DNA from: an uncultured Dorea sp.
GTDB lineage: Bacteria; Bacillota; Clostridia; Lachnospirales; Lachnospiraceae
Reading direction: 5' to 3'
Assembly: GCA_910585725.1 (NCBI GenBank)
Contig: CAJUFA010000003.1
Location: forward strand, 62,001-126,000
DNA: 64,000 bases
The notes under the pieces are model-generated. The model had not been told where the DNA came from. It saw only the letters and a list, made by a program, of their open reading frames with translations, and made no database searches. This document shows, one piece after another, positions 17,521-25,763 of the stretch (positions within the stretch are counted from its first letter, which is position 1; each line of letters starts with the position of its first letter). Made by a program: the position numbers and the translations under genes.

Positions 17521-18788
17521 GACATCAGGATTCCAAGCCTTGCATGAGGCCAGGTCAGTCCTCCCTGAAAATAGACTGCATACGGCGGTTTGATGGGTCC
17601 GTCGGCGCTTAGCTCGATGGAAGATCCCTGTACGAATGCGCCGGCCGCCATAATGACGTCGCTGTCATATCCCGGCATCGCCCAGGGAATCGGCGTCACA
17701 AAAGAATCCACCGGGGCCGCCGACTGAATTCCCTTACAGAACGCGATCACGCCCTCCGGCTTTCCGAATGTTACCGCCTGGATAATATCGTGTCGGCTTT
17801 CTCTGCCGTCAGGTATCACGGGATATCCCAGTCTTTCATAAATATTCGCCGCAAAGACGGCGCCTTTCAGCGCGCCCGCCGTTACGGTGGGCGCAAGGAA
17901 CAGTCCCTGATAGAAAGACTGCATCACGCCCAGAGACGCACCCACTTCTTTGCCAAGACCCGGAGAGGTCAGACGATATCCGCACGCGTCTATCAGATCT
18001 TTGCGTCCGGCGATATAGCCGCCGATGGGAGCCAGGCCGCCGCCGGGATTTTTGATCAGCGAGCCGACTACCAGATCCGCCCCCAGATCGCTTGGTTCGA
18101 TGGTTTCCACAAATTCCCCGTAACAATTATCCACCATACAGATTATATCCGGGCGGATATCCTTCACGAAATGAATCAGTTCTCCGATCTGCTCTACGGA
18201 GAAACTAGGTCTTGTCTGATATCCTTTGGAACGCTGGATCGTCACCATCTTCGTCTTTTCATGGATCGCTTTGCGGATATTCTCATAATCAAAAGTCCCG
18301 TCTTCTAATAATTCCACCTGGGAATAGGAGACTCCGTATTCTGCAAGCGAACCCTTAGACGGACGGATTCCGATGACTTCTTCCAGCGTATCATAAGGCT
18401 TTCCTACCGGCGACAGCAGCTCGTCTCCCGGTCTTAGGTTCGCGCTTAAGGCAATCGCCAGCGCATGGGTCCCGCAAGTGATCTGGGGGCGCACTAATGC
18501 GCTCTCCGTGTGGAATACGGAGGCATATACGTCTTCCAGCGTATCCCTTCCCGCATCGTTGTAACCATAACCGCTTGCATAATGAAAACAGCCTTCACTG
18601 ACCTGGTTTTTCTGCATGGCCTGAATCACCTTTAACTGGTTATACTCCGCGGTTTCGTCGATGGCAGCAAAGCGCTCTTTAAGCCCGGCTTCTATCTCCC
18701 GGCCAAATTCCAGCACTTCTTTACGAACCCCTAATTCCTGATATAATGAAGCGATATCGGGAGTATAATCTGTTTTATCTGACATCAT
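17478..18788 (-). CDS. ynbB: Methionine gamma-lyase family PLP enzyme (aluminium-resistance / YnbB type)
   Basis: 436-aa PLP-dependent enzyme of the Cys/Met-metabolism fold, the group long labelled aluminium resistance protein. Family signatures: 'QVSEGCFHYASGYGYNDAGR' (about 59-78), 'CMVDNCYGEFVE' and the PLP lysine in 'VVGSLIKNPGGGLAPIGGY' (Lys about 245). The reaction is presumed C-S lyase-like but not proven. AAGGAAA precedes the ATG. The C-terminus reads 'EYLVREGVVNLC' because of the 38-bp duplication at the stop; the ancestral ending was probably 'EYLAREGVADL'. Confidence 0.9.
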   Translation of the reverse strand: MMSDKTDYTPDIASLYQELGVRKEVLEFGREIEAGLKERFAAIDETAEYNQLKVIQAMQKNQVSEGCFHYASGYGYNDAGRDTLEDVYASVFHTESALVRPQITCGTHALAIALSANLRPGDELLSPVGKPYDTLEEVIGIRPSKGSLAEYGVSYSQVELLEDGTFDYENIRKAIHEKTKMVTIQRSKGYQTRPSFSVEQIGELIHFVKDIRPDIICMVDNCYGEFVETIEPSDLGADLVVGSLIKNPGGGLAPIGGYIAGRKDLIDACGYRLTSPGLGKEVGASLGVMQSFYQGLFLAPTVTAGALKGAVFAANIYERLGYPVIPDGRESRHDIIQAVTFGKPEGVIAFCKGIQSAAPVDSFVTPIPWAMPGYDSDVIMAAGAFVQGSSIELSADGPIKPPYAVYFQGGLTWPHARLGILMSLEYLVREGVVNLC

Positions 18789-18817
18789 ATCAATTTTCCT
18801 TCTCTCTTAAGTTTACT

Positions 18818-19108
18818 TTATCTCCAGGAATCCAGTATTTTTGTCCTGACGGCGGCACACTTGGCGTCAAATTCCGGATTCAAAGGTCTGATCTGCATGA
18901 TCACTTCCGCCGCTTCCTTATACTGCCTCATATCATACAGCAAAGAAGCGCGGTTCAGTTCAAACAACGATTCCTCCCCTTTACTGCGGATCAGCGGCCT
19001 TAATTTCAGCAGTTCCCTGTAGGTCGCCTCTGCATTATGTGAATGAGAGTAAACCGTCAACAGCGTATTCATTTTCTTAATAAATCTGCTTGTAAATAGT
19101 CTTCTCAA
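18818..19108 (-). CDS. Small TPR-like hypothetical protein
   Basis: 96 aa, starting at a TTG with GGGGAG seven bases upstream. It is basic at the N-terminus and helix-rich, with spacing resembling one or two tetratricopeptide units ('AEATYRELLKLRPLI', 'LYDMRQYKEAAEVIMQIRPL'). No catalytic motif. It lies between miaA and the PLP-enzyme gene on the same strand, 29 bases upstream of the latter's start. Function unknown; a truncated TPR protein is possible but there is no sign of decay. Confidence 0.6.
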   Translation of the reverse strand: MRRLFTSRFIKKMNTLLTVYSHSHNAEATYRELLKLRPLIRSKGEESLFELNRASLLYDMRQYKEAAEVIMQIRPLNPEFDAKCAAVRTKILDSWR

Positions 19109-19156
19109 ATTAACTCTCCCCTTATTCTTTTGTCAAAAACATAATTCTTAATTGTA

Positions 19157-20119
19157 TCAAAAATCCATGCGGCGCCGTGCGAACAGTATCATATCCTGAA
19201 GAATCTTCTCTTCGTCATGAGAATAGTCTTCTTTATTTATCCAGACTACGTCTCTTTCCCTCTTAAACCAGGTAATCTGTCTCTTGGCGAAATGCCTGGT
19301 ATCTCTTTTTAACATATAGACTGCCTCATCAAGACTTTTCTCCCCTTCAAGATAAGACAGGATCTCTTTATATCCTAATCCCTGCATGGAAACCATGTCT
19401 CTGGTACACCCCATCTCCCTCAGGGATTCTACTTCTGCCGTAAGTCCTGCTTCCATCATCTGGTCAACCCGCCGGTCAATGCGCTCATAGAGCTTTTTGC
19501 GGTCGTCGTTCAATACAAAGTAAATAAATCTGTACGGCGATTCCTTCCGCCGTTCTTTTTCGTTGTGTTCCGAGATCTTCTGTCCTGTCTGACGGTAGAA
19601 TTCCAACGCCCGAATTACACGTTTTACGTTATTCGCATGGATCTGCCGCGCCGCTTCGGGATCCACCGATTTCAGCTGTTCGTGAAGTATCCCGCTTCCA
19701 TGATTTTTTGCCGCTTCTTCTAATTCCTTTCGATAAGAATCGTCTCCGTCATTTTCCGAAAAATCAATATCATAGAGCAGCGCCTGGATATAAAAGCCTG
19801 TGCCCCCGACGACGATTGGAATATGCCGATTGGCGTAAATCTTCTCAAGAGCCGCCTTTGCCATCTGCTGAAAACGAACCACGTGGAATTCCTCCCATGG
19901 TTCCAGAGCATCCACCAGATAATGAGGGATTCCCCCCATTTCTTCGGGACGGATCTTGGCGGAGCCTATGTCCATATGTTTATAGACCTGCATAGAATCC
20001 GCGGAAATAATCTCCCCCCCGATTGCATTTGCAAGTCCGATGGAGGCTTTTGTTTTTCCCACGGCCGTAGGTCCGGTCAGCACGATTAATGGTTTCTTCC
20101 TTATATCTTCCATGGTCAT
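19157..20119 (-). CDS. miaA: tRNA dimethylallyltransferase
   Basis: 320-aa enzyme that adds the dimethylallyl group to A37 of tRNAs reading UNN codons; MiaB, also in this window, then methylthiolates it. Landmarks: P-loop 'LTGPTAVGKTKASI' (about residues 13-26), 'EIISADSMQVYKHMDIGSAK', 'HYLVDALEPWEEF', and 'KRDTRHFAKRQITWFKRE' near the end. The ATG overlaps the mutL stop in an ATGA junction, so the two are translationally coupled, as in many Firmicutes. Confidence 0.95.
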   Translation of the reverse strand: MTMEDIRKKPLIVLTGPTAVGKTKASIGLANAIGGEIISADSMQVYKHMDIGSAKIRPEEMGGIPHYLVDALEPWEEFHVVRFQQMAKAALEKIYANRHIPIVVGGTGFYIQALLYDIDFSENDGDDSYRKELEEAAKNHGSGILHEQLKSVDPEAARQIHANNVKRVIRALEFYRQTGQKISEHNEKERRKESPYRFIYFVLNDDRKKLYERIDRRVDQMMEAGLTAEVESLREMGCTRDMVSMQGLGYKEILSYLEGEKSLDEAVYMLKRDTRHFAKRQITWFKRERDVVWINKEDYSHDEEKILQDMILFARRRMDF

Positions 20120-22167
20120 ACGATCCTCTTAAACTTTTTTTCCAGCTCCCGGCGGCTCATGGCGATGATCGTCGGCCGCCCATGCGGACAATGATAGGGA
20201 TTCTCAAGAGTCAGAAGTTCGCCGATCAAGGCGTCGACCTCTGACGCCGTAAGCTTCATATTTCCTTTTACCGCCGCTTTACAGGACATAGACGCAACCT
20301 TCTCATCGATCAGTTCCGGAGAAAGATTCCGGTTCACCTCGTCTGACAAACCGTCTAACATCTGCAAAAGCAGTTCCTTCTTTGCAATACTGAAGAGATT
20401 ATCAGGAACAGCCCTGACCGCGTAAGATTCCTGTCCGAATGCTTCAAATTCGAATCCGATCCGGGTAAATCGATCCATGTACCGGTTCAGAAGCTCAGCC
20501 TCCTGCATACTCAGCTCAAGAATAATGGGCGGACTGATCATCTGGGAGGTAAAATCTCTCGTCTTCATACTCTTTAATGTTCGCTCATATAAGATACGTT
20601 CATGGGCGGCATGCTGATCGATAATATAAAGATTCTCATGATATTCCGCCAGCCAGTAAGTTTCAAAGACCTGACCGATCAGATGATATTCGTCTTTCGC
20701 CTCCCTGGTCAATAATTTCTCTTCAAATAAATTCAGCTGTTTCGGCTCTTCATCTTCCTGCTTCTTCGGATTTTTTGCGTACTTTGCAGCCTCACGGATA
20801 CGGTCGGTCTGGATCTCTGGCCTGAATATACTGTTCTTATCCTTTACCTCCGCAGAAGAGCGTCGGCTGTGGTAGGCCGCGACACGTTCTTTCATCTTCT
20901 CCATGAAATAATCCAGATCCCGCTCAGAGGACGGAGGCAGGGACTGTCTTGAACCTGCGGCGCTCTTGACGGCCGGTTCATCGCTCTTACTATATCTGTC
21001 GTTCCTAACATATCCAGGACGGTTCCCGGTATCGCCGTCATCTTTGGGAAGATTCCCGGTATCGCCGTCATCTTTGGGAAGATTCCCGGTATCGCCGCCA
21101 TCTTTGGGACGGTTCCCGGTATCGCCGTCATCTTCGGGAAGATTCCTTGGAACGTCCAGTTCTACATGAGGAATCAATTCTTCTGCATGAAGTCCCCTGT
21201 TTACCGTCTCAAAGACCTGATTATAGACCTCCTGCTGATTATGGAATCGCAGTTCCATCTTGGCGGGGTGTACGTTGACGTCCACATTTTCACCGTCAAT
21301 CTCCATGTGCAGCGTCACAAAAGGGTACTTATGCTGCATGGAGAAGTCCTTATAAGCGTCTTCAATAGCTTTCGATACTACAGAATTCTTCACATAACGC
21401 CCGTTGATAAAATAATTCTCGAAATTCCGGTTTCCCCGGGAAATCACAGGTTTTCCCAGGAATCCCGTAATCTTAAGCCCCGGCGTCTCCTGCTTCACCA
21501 AAAGAAGGTTCGAAGCGACGTCCCGTCCGTAGACGTGGTAGATTACATCCTTCAGATTCCCGTTCCCGGAGCTGTGAAGCTTCGACTGTCCGTTATTAAT
21601 GAACTGAAAGGAAATCTCCGGATGAGACAGCGCAAGCCTGGTCATCAGGTCCCCTACATGGCTCGCCTCGGTTACAGGCGTCTTTAAAAATTTCCGTCTG
21701 GCAGGAACATTGTAGAACAATTGCCGGATCAGAAATGTGGTTCCGTCCCGGGAACCCGTATCCTCTATGTCTACTTCTATCCCGCCGTTGATCCGGTATC
21801 TGGTTCCAAATGCCTGCTCCTTCGTCTTTGTGATCAGTTCCACCTGGGATACTGCCGCGATACTTGATAAAGCTTCTCCGCGGAATCCCAGAGAACCGAT
21901 TCGCGTCAGATCGTCCACCGAACGGATCTTACTGGTAGAATGGCGCAGGAAAGCGCTGGGAACTTCTTCCCGTTCAATCCCGCATCCGTTGTCCGCAATC
22001 CGGATCATCGTCGTTCCGCCCTCTTCGATCTCCACGACGATAGCCGTCGCTTTGGCGTCGATGGCATTCTCCACCAATTCTTTTACGACAGACGCCGGCC
22101 GCTCAATCACTTCCCCCGCCGCGATCTTATCTATTGTAACCGTATCCAAAACCCGTATCTTGCTCAT
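20116..22167 (-). CDS. mutL: DNA mismatch repair protein MutL
   Basis: 683-aa GHKL ATPase of methyl-independent mismatch repair. N-terminal motifs: 'LVENAIDAKA' (about 31-40), 'DNGCGIEREEV', 'GFRGEAL' (about 94-100). The C-terminal endonuclease site 'DQHAAHERILYE' (517-528) and 'CPHGRPTI' are present, so this is a nicking MutL as in organisms lacking MutH. 'QLNLF' (about 477-481) fits a beta-clamp-binding motif. The linker holds four copies of a 10-residue unit around 'PKDDGDTGN' (about residues 342-381). It starts 95 bases downstream of the mutS stop, the gap holding a large palindrome. Confidence 0.96.
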   Translation of the reverse strand: MSKIRVLDTVTIDKIAAGEVIERPASVVKELVENAIDAKATAIVVEIEEGGTTMIRIADNGCGIEREEVPSAFLRHSTSKIRSVDDLTRIGSLGFRGEALSSIAAVSQVELITKTKEQAFGTRYRINGGIEVDIEDTGSRDGTTFLIRQLFYNVPARRKFLKTPVTEASHVGDLMTRLALSHPEISFQFINNGQSKLHSSGNGNLKDVIYHVYGRDVASNLLLVKQETPGLKITGFLGKPVISRGNRNFENYFINGRYVKNSVVSKAIEDAYKDFSMQHKYPFVTLHMEIDGENVDVNVHPAKMELRFHNQQEVYNQVFETVNRGLHAEELIPHVELDVPRNLPEDDGDTGNRPKDGGDTGNLPKDDGDTGNLPKDDGDTGNRPGYVRNDRYSKSDEPAVKSAAGSRQSLPPSSERDLDYFMEKMKERVAAYHSRRSSAEVKDKNSIFRPEIQTDRIREAAKYAKNPKKQEDEEPKQLNLFEEKLLTREAKDEYHLIGQVFETYWLAEYHENLYIIDQHAAHERILYERTLKSMKTRDFTSQMISPPIILELSMQEAELLNRYMDRFTRIGFEFEAFGQESYAVRAVPDNLFSIAKKELLLQMLDGLSDEVNRNLSPELIDEKVASMSCKAAVKGNMKLTASEVDALIGELLTLENPYHCPHGRPTIIAMSRRELEKKFKRIV
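21020..21146. repeat. 30-bp tandem repeats in the mutL linker
   Basis: Four adjacent 30-bp units (21020-21049, 21050-21079, 21080-21109, 21110-21139) plus the first bases of a fifth. Two are nearly identical and all share CCCGGTATCGCCG. They encode ten-residue Asp/Gly-rich units, so gain or loss keeps the frame. Confidence 0.92.
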
Positions 22168-22212
22168 AGTATTTTGTCCTTATATATTTCTTTCCTTCTG
22201 GGTAGTCGGCAA

Positions 22213-22256
22213 CCTGTTTTCAAGTAAACAGGCAGTTCGGAGCGCTCCGAACCGCC
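22213..22256. repeat. Two adjacent palindromes between mutS and mutL
   Basis: CCTGTTTTC...AAACAGG (22213-22232) abuts GGCAGTTCGGAGC/GCTCCGAACCGCC (22231-22256), the latter with a perfect 18-bp core. As RNA on the minus strand they would form two hairpins in the mutS-mutL spacer. Neither is followed by a T-run, so a processing or stability element is as likely as a terminator. Confidence 0.6.
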
Positions 22257-22262
22257 GTACTT

Positions 22263-24911
22263 CTACCATCGGTTTTTCAGCTTATTCTGCAGTTGGTACA
22301 GGGTATTCAACGCGTCTATGGGAGTCAGATTGCCCAGATCCAGTCCCTTGATCTCTTCGATCACATCGTCATCTTTCACCGTATCAAACAGAGACATCTG
22401 CGCCAGATCCACCTCGTCGTAATGTTTTGGCTTAGGGGCCTGCTGTTCATGGCCATGGGAAGCAATATCTTTGATCTTATCCGTAATATCCGCCTGTACC
22501 AATTCTTCCACAATCTCTTTTGCCCGTTCGATGACGGTTTCCGGGACCCCTGCAAGCCGGGCCACCTGGATACCGTAGCTCTTGTCCGCGCCGCCTTTTA
22601 CGATCTTGCGAAGGAAAATGATGTCGTCGCCCTTCTCCTTCACGGCGATACAATAGTTATTGACGTTATTGATCTTACCTTCCAGCTCCGTCAGCTCGTG
22701 ATAATGGGTTGCAAATAACGTCTTGGCGCCTAGAAGCTTACTGCTGCTGATATGCTCGATCACCGCCCAGGCTATACTCAGCCCGTCGAAGGTACTGGTG
22801 CCGCGGCCGATCTCATCGAGGATCAGCAGGCTTTTGCCGGTTGCGTTGCGTAAGATATTCGCCACCTCCGTCATCTCTACCATAAAGGTGCTCTGTCCGC
22901 TTGCCAGGTCGTCGGAGGCTCCTACCCTGGTGAAGATCCGATCTACCAGACCGATATCCGCACTGGAAGCCGGGACAAAAGAACCGATCTGCGCCATCAG
23001 GACGATCAGCGCCGTCTGCCGCATGTAGGTAGATTTCCCCGCCATATTCGGACCCGTAATAACGGAAATCCTTTTCTTCTTATCATTCAGATAGGTGTCG
23101 TTCGCGATAAACATATCATTCGGGATCATTCTCTCCACTACCGGATGACGGCCGTCCTTGATGTCGATGATTCCTTTCTCATTAATTCCCGGGCGGACAT
23201 AACGATTCCGCTCCGCCGTCAACGCCAGAGAGGAAAAGGCGTCTAACTGCGCGACAGCCTGCGCGCTTGACTGAATCCTTAATATCTCTGTCCCGATCTT
23301 ATCCCGTACTTCACAATATAACTGATACTCTAACGCGTATAATCTGTCCTCTGCTCCAAGGATCGTATCTTCCAATTCTTTCAGTTCCGGAATAATATAA
23401 CGCTCCGCATTGGCAAGGGTCTGCTTGCGGGTATAATATTCCGGCACCAGATTCTTAAAAGAATTTGTCACCTCCAGATAATAACCGAACACCTTATTAA
23501 AGCGGATCTTGAGATTCTTGATCCCCGTCTTCTCCCGCTCGTCTGCTTCAAGTTTCGCAAGCCATTCCTTCCCGTCAGATTTGGCGGATCGCAGCCGGTC
23601 TACTTCTTTGTTGTAACCTTCCTTAATAATGCCGCCTTCCCGCATGGCGACAGGCGGTTCTTCTTTGACGGCGTTTTCTACCAGCTCGCAGAGATCCTCA
23701 AGGGTGTCCAGACCGTCATATAATTCCCGCAGAAGCGGCGATTTCATTTCCTGCAGTATGTATTTGATATGAGGCAGCATCTTGAGGGAACGCTCGAAAG
23801 CGATCAGATCTCTGGGATTCGCCGATTGATAGGTAATCTTGCATACCAGACGCTCCAGGTCATAGATAGAAGAAAGATATTCCCGAAGTTCTTCTCTGGA
23901 AATGGCGTTATTCTTTAATTCCTCCACCGCGTCCAGACGGCGTTCGATCTCCTGCCTGTCAATCAGCGGCTGTTCGATAAATTTGCGGAGCAGCCGCGCC
24001 CCCATAGCCGTCTTCGTCTTGTCGATCACCCACAGAAGAGAACCTCGTTTCTGCTTCTCCCGAATGGTTTCGGTAAGTTCCAGATTCCGGCGGGTAGAGC
24101 TGTCAAGGAGCATATATTTTCCCGTTGCGTAGATCGAAAGCCGGGTAATATGCGACAGATCCCTCTTCTGCGTTTCCAGCAGATACTTAAGCAGCGCTCC
24201 TGCCGCGATCATCCCGCAGTCGTAGTCCTTAAGCCCCAGCCCCTCCAGTTCTTTTACATGAAAATGATCCATAAGAGTACGTTGACAGATCTTATCGTCA
24301 AAGTACCAGGAATCCAGAGAATATAACGTAATCCCAAGCTTTTCCTTCAGAAGCTCCAGATCCATACCGCTCATGTAGAACGATTCATTGCAGATCAGCT
24401 CCGACGGCATGAATTTATAAATCTCGTCAAACAACTTCTCTGTATCACTTAATTCTGTGACTACATACTCTCCTGTAGTTACGTCCGCCACAGACAGACC
24501 GTAACGGTCCGTAATATAGACCACGCACATGATATAGTTATTCTTTGTCTCGTCTAACGCCTGTACATCCAGATTCGTACCCGGCGTCACAATCCGGACC
24601 ACATCACGCTTTACCAGCCCCTTTGCCGTCGACGGATCTTCCATCTGCTCGCAGATCGCTACTTTATATCCCTTGGATACCAGCCGGTTCAGATAACCGT
24701 CTACGGCGTGATAAGGAACGCCGCACATCGGCGCCCGTTCTTCAAGCCCGCAGTTTTTACCGGTCAGTGTAATCTCCAGCTCTTTCGACGCAGTCAGGGC
24801 GTCGTCAAAAAACATCTCGTAAAAATCCCCTAATCTATAAAATAAAATGCAGTCCTGATACTCCTTCTTCGTCTCCATGTATTGCTGCATCATCGGTGTC
24901 AATTCCGCCAC
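22263..24911 (-). CDS. mutS: DNA mismatch repair protein MutS
   Basis: 882-aa mismatch recognition ATPase. The mismatch-reading motif is in 'YRLGDFYEMFFDDA' (Phe-x-Glu, about residues 25-38); Walker A 'GPNMAGKSTYMRQ' is near 617-629, followed by 'LLILDEIGRGTSTFDG' and 'FATHYHELTEL'. 'QMSLF' close to the C-terminus (about 838) matches a beta-clamp-binding motif. The start is a GTG with GAGAGG upstream. A TATAAT lies in the 5' gap at about 24970, with only a weak -35. mutS-mutL-miaA form one unit. Confidence 0.97.
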   Translation of the reverse strand: MAELTPMMQQYMETKKEYQDCILFYRLGDFYEMFFDDALTASKELEITLTGKNCGLEERAPMCGVPYHAVDGYLNRLVSKGYKVAICEQMEDPSTAKGLVKRDVVRIVTPGTNLDVQALDETKNNYIMCVVYITDRYGLSVADVTTGEYVVTELSDTEKLFDEIYKFMPSELICNESFYMSGMDLELLKEKLGITLYSLDSWYFDDKICQRTLMDHFHVKELEGLGLKDYDCGMIAAGALLKYLLETQKRDLSHITRLSIYATGKYMLLDSSTRRNLELTETIREKQKRGSLLWVIDKTKTAMGARLLRKFIEQPLIDRQEIERRLDAVEELKNNAISREELREYLSSIYDLERLVCKITYQSANPRDLIAFERSLKMLPHIKYILQEMKSPLLRELYDGLDTLEDLCELVENAVKEEPPVAMREGGIIKEGYNKEVDRLRSAKSDGKEWLAKLEADEREKTGIKNLKIRFNKVFGYYLEVTNSFKNLVPEYYTRKQTLANAERYIIPELKELEDTILGAEDRLYALEYQLYCEVRDKIGTEILRIQSSAQAVAQLDAFSSLALTAERNRYVRPGINEKGIIDIKDGRHPVVERMIPNDMFIANDTYLNDKKKRISVITGPNMAGKSTYMRQTALIVLMAQIGSFVPASSADIGLVDRIFTRVGASDDLASGQSTFMVEMTEVANILRNATGKSLLILDEIGRGTSTFDGLSIAWAVIEHISSSKLLGAKTLFATHYHELTELEGKINNVNNYCIAVKEKGDDIIFLRKIVKGGADKSYGIQVARLAGVPETVIERAKEIVEELVQADITDKIKDIASHGHEQQAPKPKHYDEVDLAQMSLFDTVKDDDVIEEIKGLDLGNLTPIDALNTLYQLQNKLKNRW

Positions 24912-25022
24912 AGTTATACCTCTCTTTTGTCTTTTGATTCTATCTGCCGCGCCCGGCGCGTTTCTTAATTATAGCATTTCTATTCCAAATAAAAAAGACA
25001 TAACTTCAATAAGTTTTCTATC

Positions 25023-25679
25023 CTACATAACTTCAAAATGCCTGTCAAACCACCTGCCATACACGCCGATCAGCGGTCCGTTCAGACACGCCATGATAAC
25101 AGTCCCCGCACCGACTCCCTTAAGTCCGTGAAACAGACAAAAGGAAAGAACCAATGTCAGTACGAAGAAGAAAAGATCAAACCGTAATTTGAATCTGGGT
25201 AACTCGATCTGATATTTTTCACTGATTCCCTTTACAAAGAATTCATAGACCTGCGGATAATACTTGTTTCTGAAATAAAGCAGGGCTCCGAATGCATTGA
25301 TAAAGAATCCGATGATAAAATAGATTATCCGCGTGGTCATAGGCAAAGTTCCCGGCATATGCAGATCCGGGTTGAAATGAGGAATCAAAAGTCTCCAAAG
25401 ATCCAGCAGGAAACCATAGATCACGCCCGATAAAAACGCGCCGAAATATAACGGCTTTATCTGTCTCATGGCGACGCAGAACACAAGAAACAGGATTCCC
25501 TGAACCAGATACTCCGCCTGACCGAAGGTTAGAAAAGGTATTTTCATGCTGACAAGATATGCCGGTGATACGATCACCGACAATCCAAAATCTGCGGCCG
25601 TCAGCATTGCCGTAGCCAAAGACAGAACCAGCGCTCCTGCCAGATATACTATCTCGTTACTGACTTTCATCTTCCTCAT
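25023..25679 (-). CDS. YczE/YitT-type membrane protein (DUF6198 group)
   Basis: 218-aa polytopic membrane protein with five or six helices. 'LSLATAMLTAADFGLSVIVSP' near the N-terminus and 'FGAFLSGVIYGFLLDLWRL' match the YczE/YyaS/YitT group of uncharacterised permease-like proteins. GGAGG lies just before the ATG. Flanked by mutS and the DUF4132 gene on the same strand without obvious functional link. Confidence 0.75.
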   Translation of the reverse strand: MRKMKVSNEIVYLAGALVLSLATAMLTAADFGLSVIVSPAYLVSMKIPFLTFGQAEYLVQGILFLVFCVAMRQIKPLYFGAFLSGVIYGFLLDLWRLLIPHFNPDLHMPGTLPMTTRIIYFIIGFFINAFGALLYFRNKYYPQVYEFFVKGISEKYQIELPRFKLRFDLFFFVLTLVLSFCLFHGLKGVGAGTVIMACLNGPLIGVYGRWFDRHFEVM

Positions 25680-25763
25680 AACAAACCTCCGTCAGACGGC
25701 CAAAAAACCGCTTCTTACACAACATACGCCGCCATGAGACTTCGTGTCTGCCGGCGCGCTTCA

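Noticed and set aside
17790..18308. 172-aa plus-strand ORF within the PLP-enzyme gene
   Set aside because: Antisense shadow of conserved sequence.
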